Source: Planctomycetota bacterium
Lineage (GTDB): Bacteria > Planctomycetota > UBA1135 > GCA-002686595
Length of the DNA stretch: 34,268 nt
Direction: 5' to 3'
NCBI GenBank assembly: GCA_029259655.1
Contig: JAJDET010000250.1
Location: 1-34,268 of the forward strand
Position numbers and translations under genes: made by a program. Positions 33,568 to 34,268 of the stretch are shown here, piece after piece (the stretch's first letter is position 1; each line of letters opens with the position of its first letter). Under the pieces are notes generated by a model that searched no databases, was not told the DNA's origin, and saw nothing but the letters and a program-made list of their open reading frames with translations.

Positions 33568-34268
33568 CTATTCCCCCAGCAGGTTCAGCATCGGCAGCGC
33601 GAAGGAGCCCAGGGGACTCAGGAGGTCCAAGACCCCGTCGCCGTCCAGGTCCGCGATTCGAACGGTGTCGAACCAGAACGTGTGTGGAGCGACCGTCCGC
33701 ACGCTGATCGGAGTCCATGCCGGATGGTACTTCCGAGGAGCGAACGTCCCATCCCCGAAGCCACGGCTGAAGTGCAGGTCCTTGCCCGTGAGGGCATCCC
33801 ACGACACGAGGTCGAGAAACGAATCTCCATCGAGGTCCGCAACGAGGGTCTTCGCCCGGGTGCCGAGCTGTTCCGTCAGCGTGAAGGTCTGGTCCGGGTT
33901 CTGGACGATGACCCACTGCCCTGCGACAACGTCGCCGCGGCCATCGCCGTTCAAGTCCGCGATGCCAAGAGAGTAAGGCCATTGCGTGACCGGGAACGAG
34001 AAGATCGTGGCAAGGCCGCTGCTGAACGTGCCGTCGCCGATACCGAGGCGGACACGAATGCTGACGGTGGACTGAACGAACGCCAGGTCGGGGAGGCCGT
34101 CCCCGTCCAGGTCCCCGAACGCGACTCCACCGACGGATTTCGGACCCGGAGTGATCTGGTGAGCTCCGAACGATCCGTCGCCGTTGCCGAGGAGTGCTCC
34201 GAACTCGCTGGTGGGGCGGGGGAAGGGCGGAGGGGGGGGGGCCACGTCAAGGGTCCCGATATCCGGGT
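33568..34268 (-). CDS. FG-GAP/VCBS repeat protein (partial, cut by right edge)
   Basis: The frame is open to the right edge, where it reads PDIGTLDV before a proline-rich stretch, so the N-terminus lies outside. At least four FG-GAP/VCBS units are visible: DLDGDGLPDLAFV, DLNGDGRGDVVAG, DLDGDSFLDLVSW and DLDGDGVLDLLSP. It ends with PMLNLLGE, similar to the RSLAGE end of the larger FG-GAP protein at 24555, so the two are probably paralogues. A run of ten C (forward-strand G at 34232-34241) encodes the prolines and is a likely slippage point; an annotator could be misled into a GTG start at 34245. Confidence 0.74.
   Translation of the reverse strand, partial: PDIGTLDVAPPPPPFPRPTSEFGALLGNGDGSFGAHQITPGPKSVGGVAFGDLDGDGLPDLAFVQSTVSIRVRLGIGDGTFSSGLATIFSFPVTQWPYSLGIADLNGDGRGDVVAGQWVIVQNPDQTFTLTEQLGTRAKTLVADLDGDSFLDLVSWDALTGKDLHFSRGFGDGTFAPRKYHPAWTPISVRTVAPHTFWFDTVRIADLDGDGVLDLLSPLGSFALPMLNLLGE

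Overview
The window is G+C-rich throughout, with no rRNA, tRNA or CRISPR array seen. It carries many lipoprotein-type exported proteins, FG-GAP/VCBS repeat proteins, a sulfatase, an ECF sigma factor and a very long Ig-like/beta-helix surface lipoprotein. This mix suggests a planctomycete or another bacterium with many secreted proteins (Myxococcota is the main alternative). That is inference from gene content; no marker gene is present.

Layout. 1-2727: YCII-domain lipoprotein (cut by the left edge), rhodanese lipoprotein and fatty-acid-hydroxylase-type membrane enzyme as a translationally coupled pair, and an EEP-family hydrolase. 2785-3589: decayed locus with a secretin C-terminal remnant, a short reading frame and a frameshifted TPR lipoprotein. 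3608-6016: stand-alone KAP-family P-loop NTPase. 6315-8704: malate synthase divergent from a bacterioferritin-like protein with a leaderless-looking promoter. 8710-10199: ECF sigma factor coupled to a coiled-coil membrane protein. 10335-13224: DUF2237 protein, META-domain lipoprotein, MFS transporter and HExxH peptidase. 13221-13808: lipoprotein gene broken by one in-frame TAA. 13921-16548: alpha/beta hydrolase and a RAYT-type transposase with an abnormal C-terminus. 16709-19033: Trp-Pro-Leu-Phe repeat lipoprotein. 19046-19210: cluster of perfect hairpins. 19217-20536: sulfatase. 20523-24438: operon of a glutamine-synthetase-like ligase, an aldehyde dehydrogenase and an iron alcohol dehydrogenase, fitting gamma-glutamylated amine catabolism. 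24555-27245: FG-GAP protein with an apparent CTG start. 27417-32492: giant lipoprotein with eight 324-bp Ig-like repeats. 32602-33072: thioredoxin-fold lipoprotein with an in-frame TGA. 33113-33511: small membrane protein. 33568-34268: second FG-GAP protein, cut by the right edge.

The strongest novel signal is the thioredoxin-like gene at 32602-33072. Its TGA lies exactly at the first cysteine of the CxxC motif (giving UGPC), the frame continues intact through the rest of the fold, and a 7-bp hairpin with a G-starting loop lies about 30 nt downstream, as expected of a bacterial SECIS. It is best read as a candidate selenoprotein. The rival reading is a nonsense mutation or sequence error, which must be taken seriously because two other genes here are broken by single lesions (frameshift near 3470, TAA at 13533-13535).

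Most genes appear to encode metabolic, envelope or surface functions. The coupled sets are rhodanese/hydroxylase, sigma factor/coiled-coil partner, DUF2237/META and the three-gene amine operon. No complete defence system is visible; the KAP NTPase is the only candidate of that kind.
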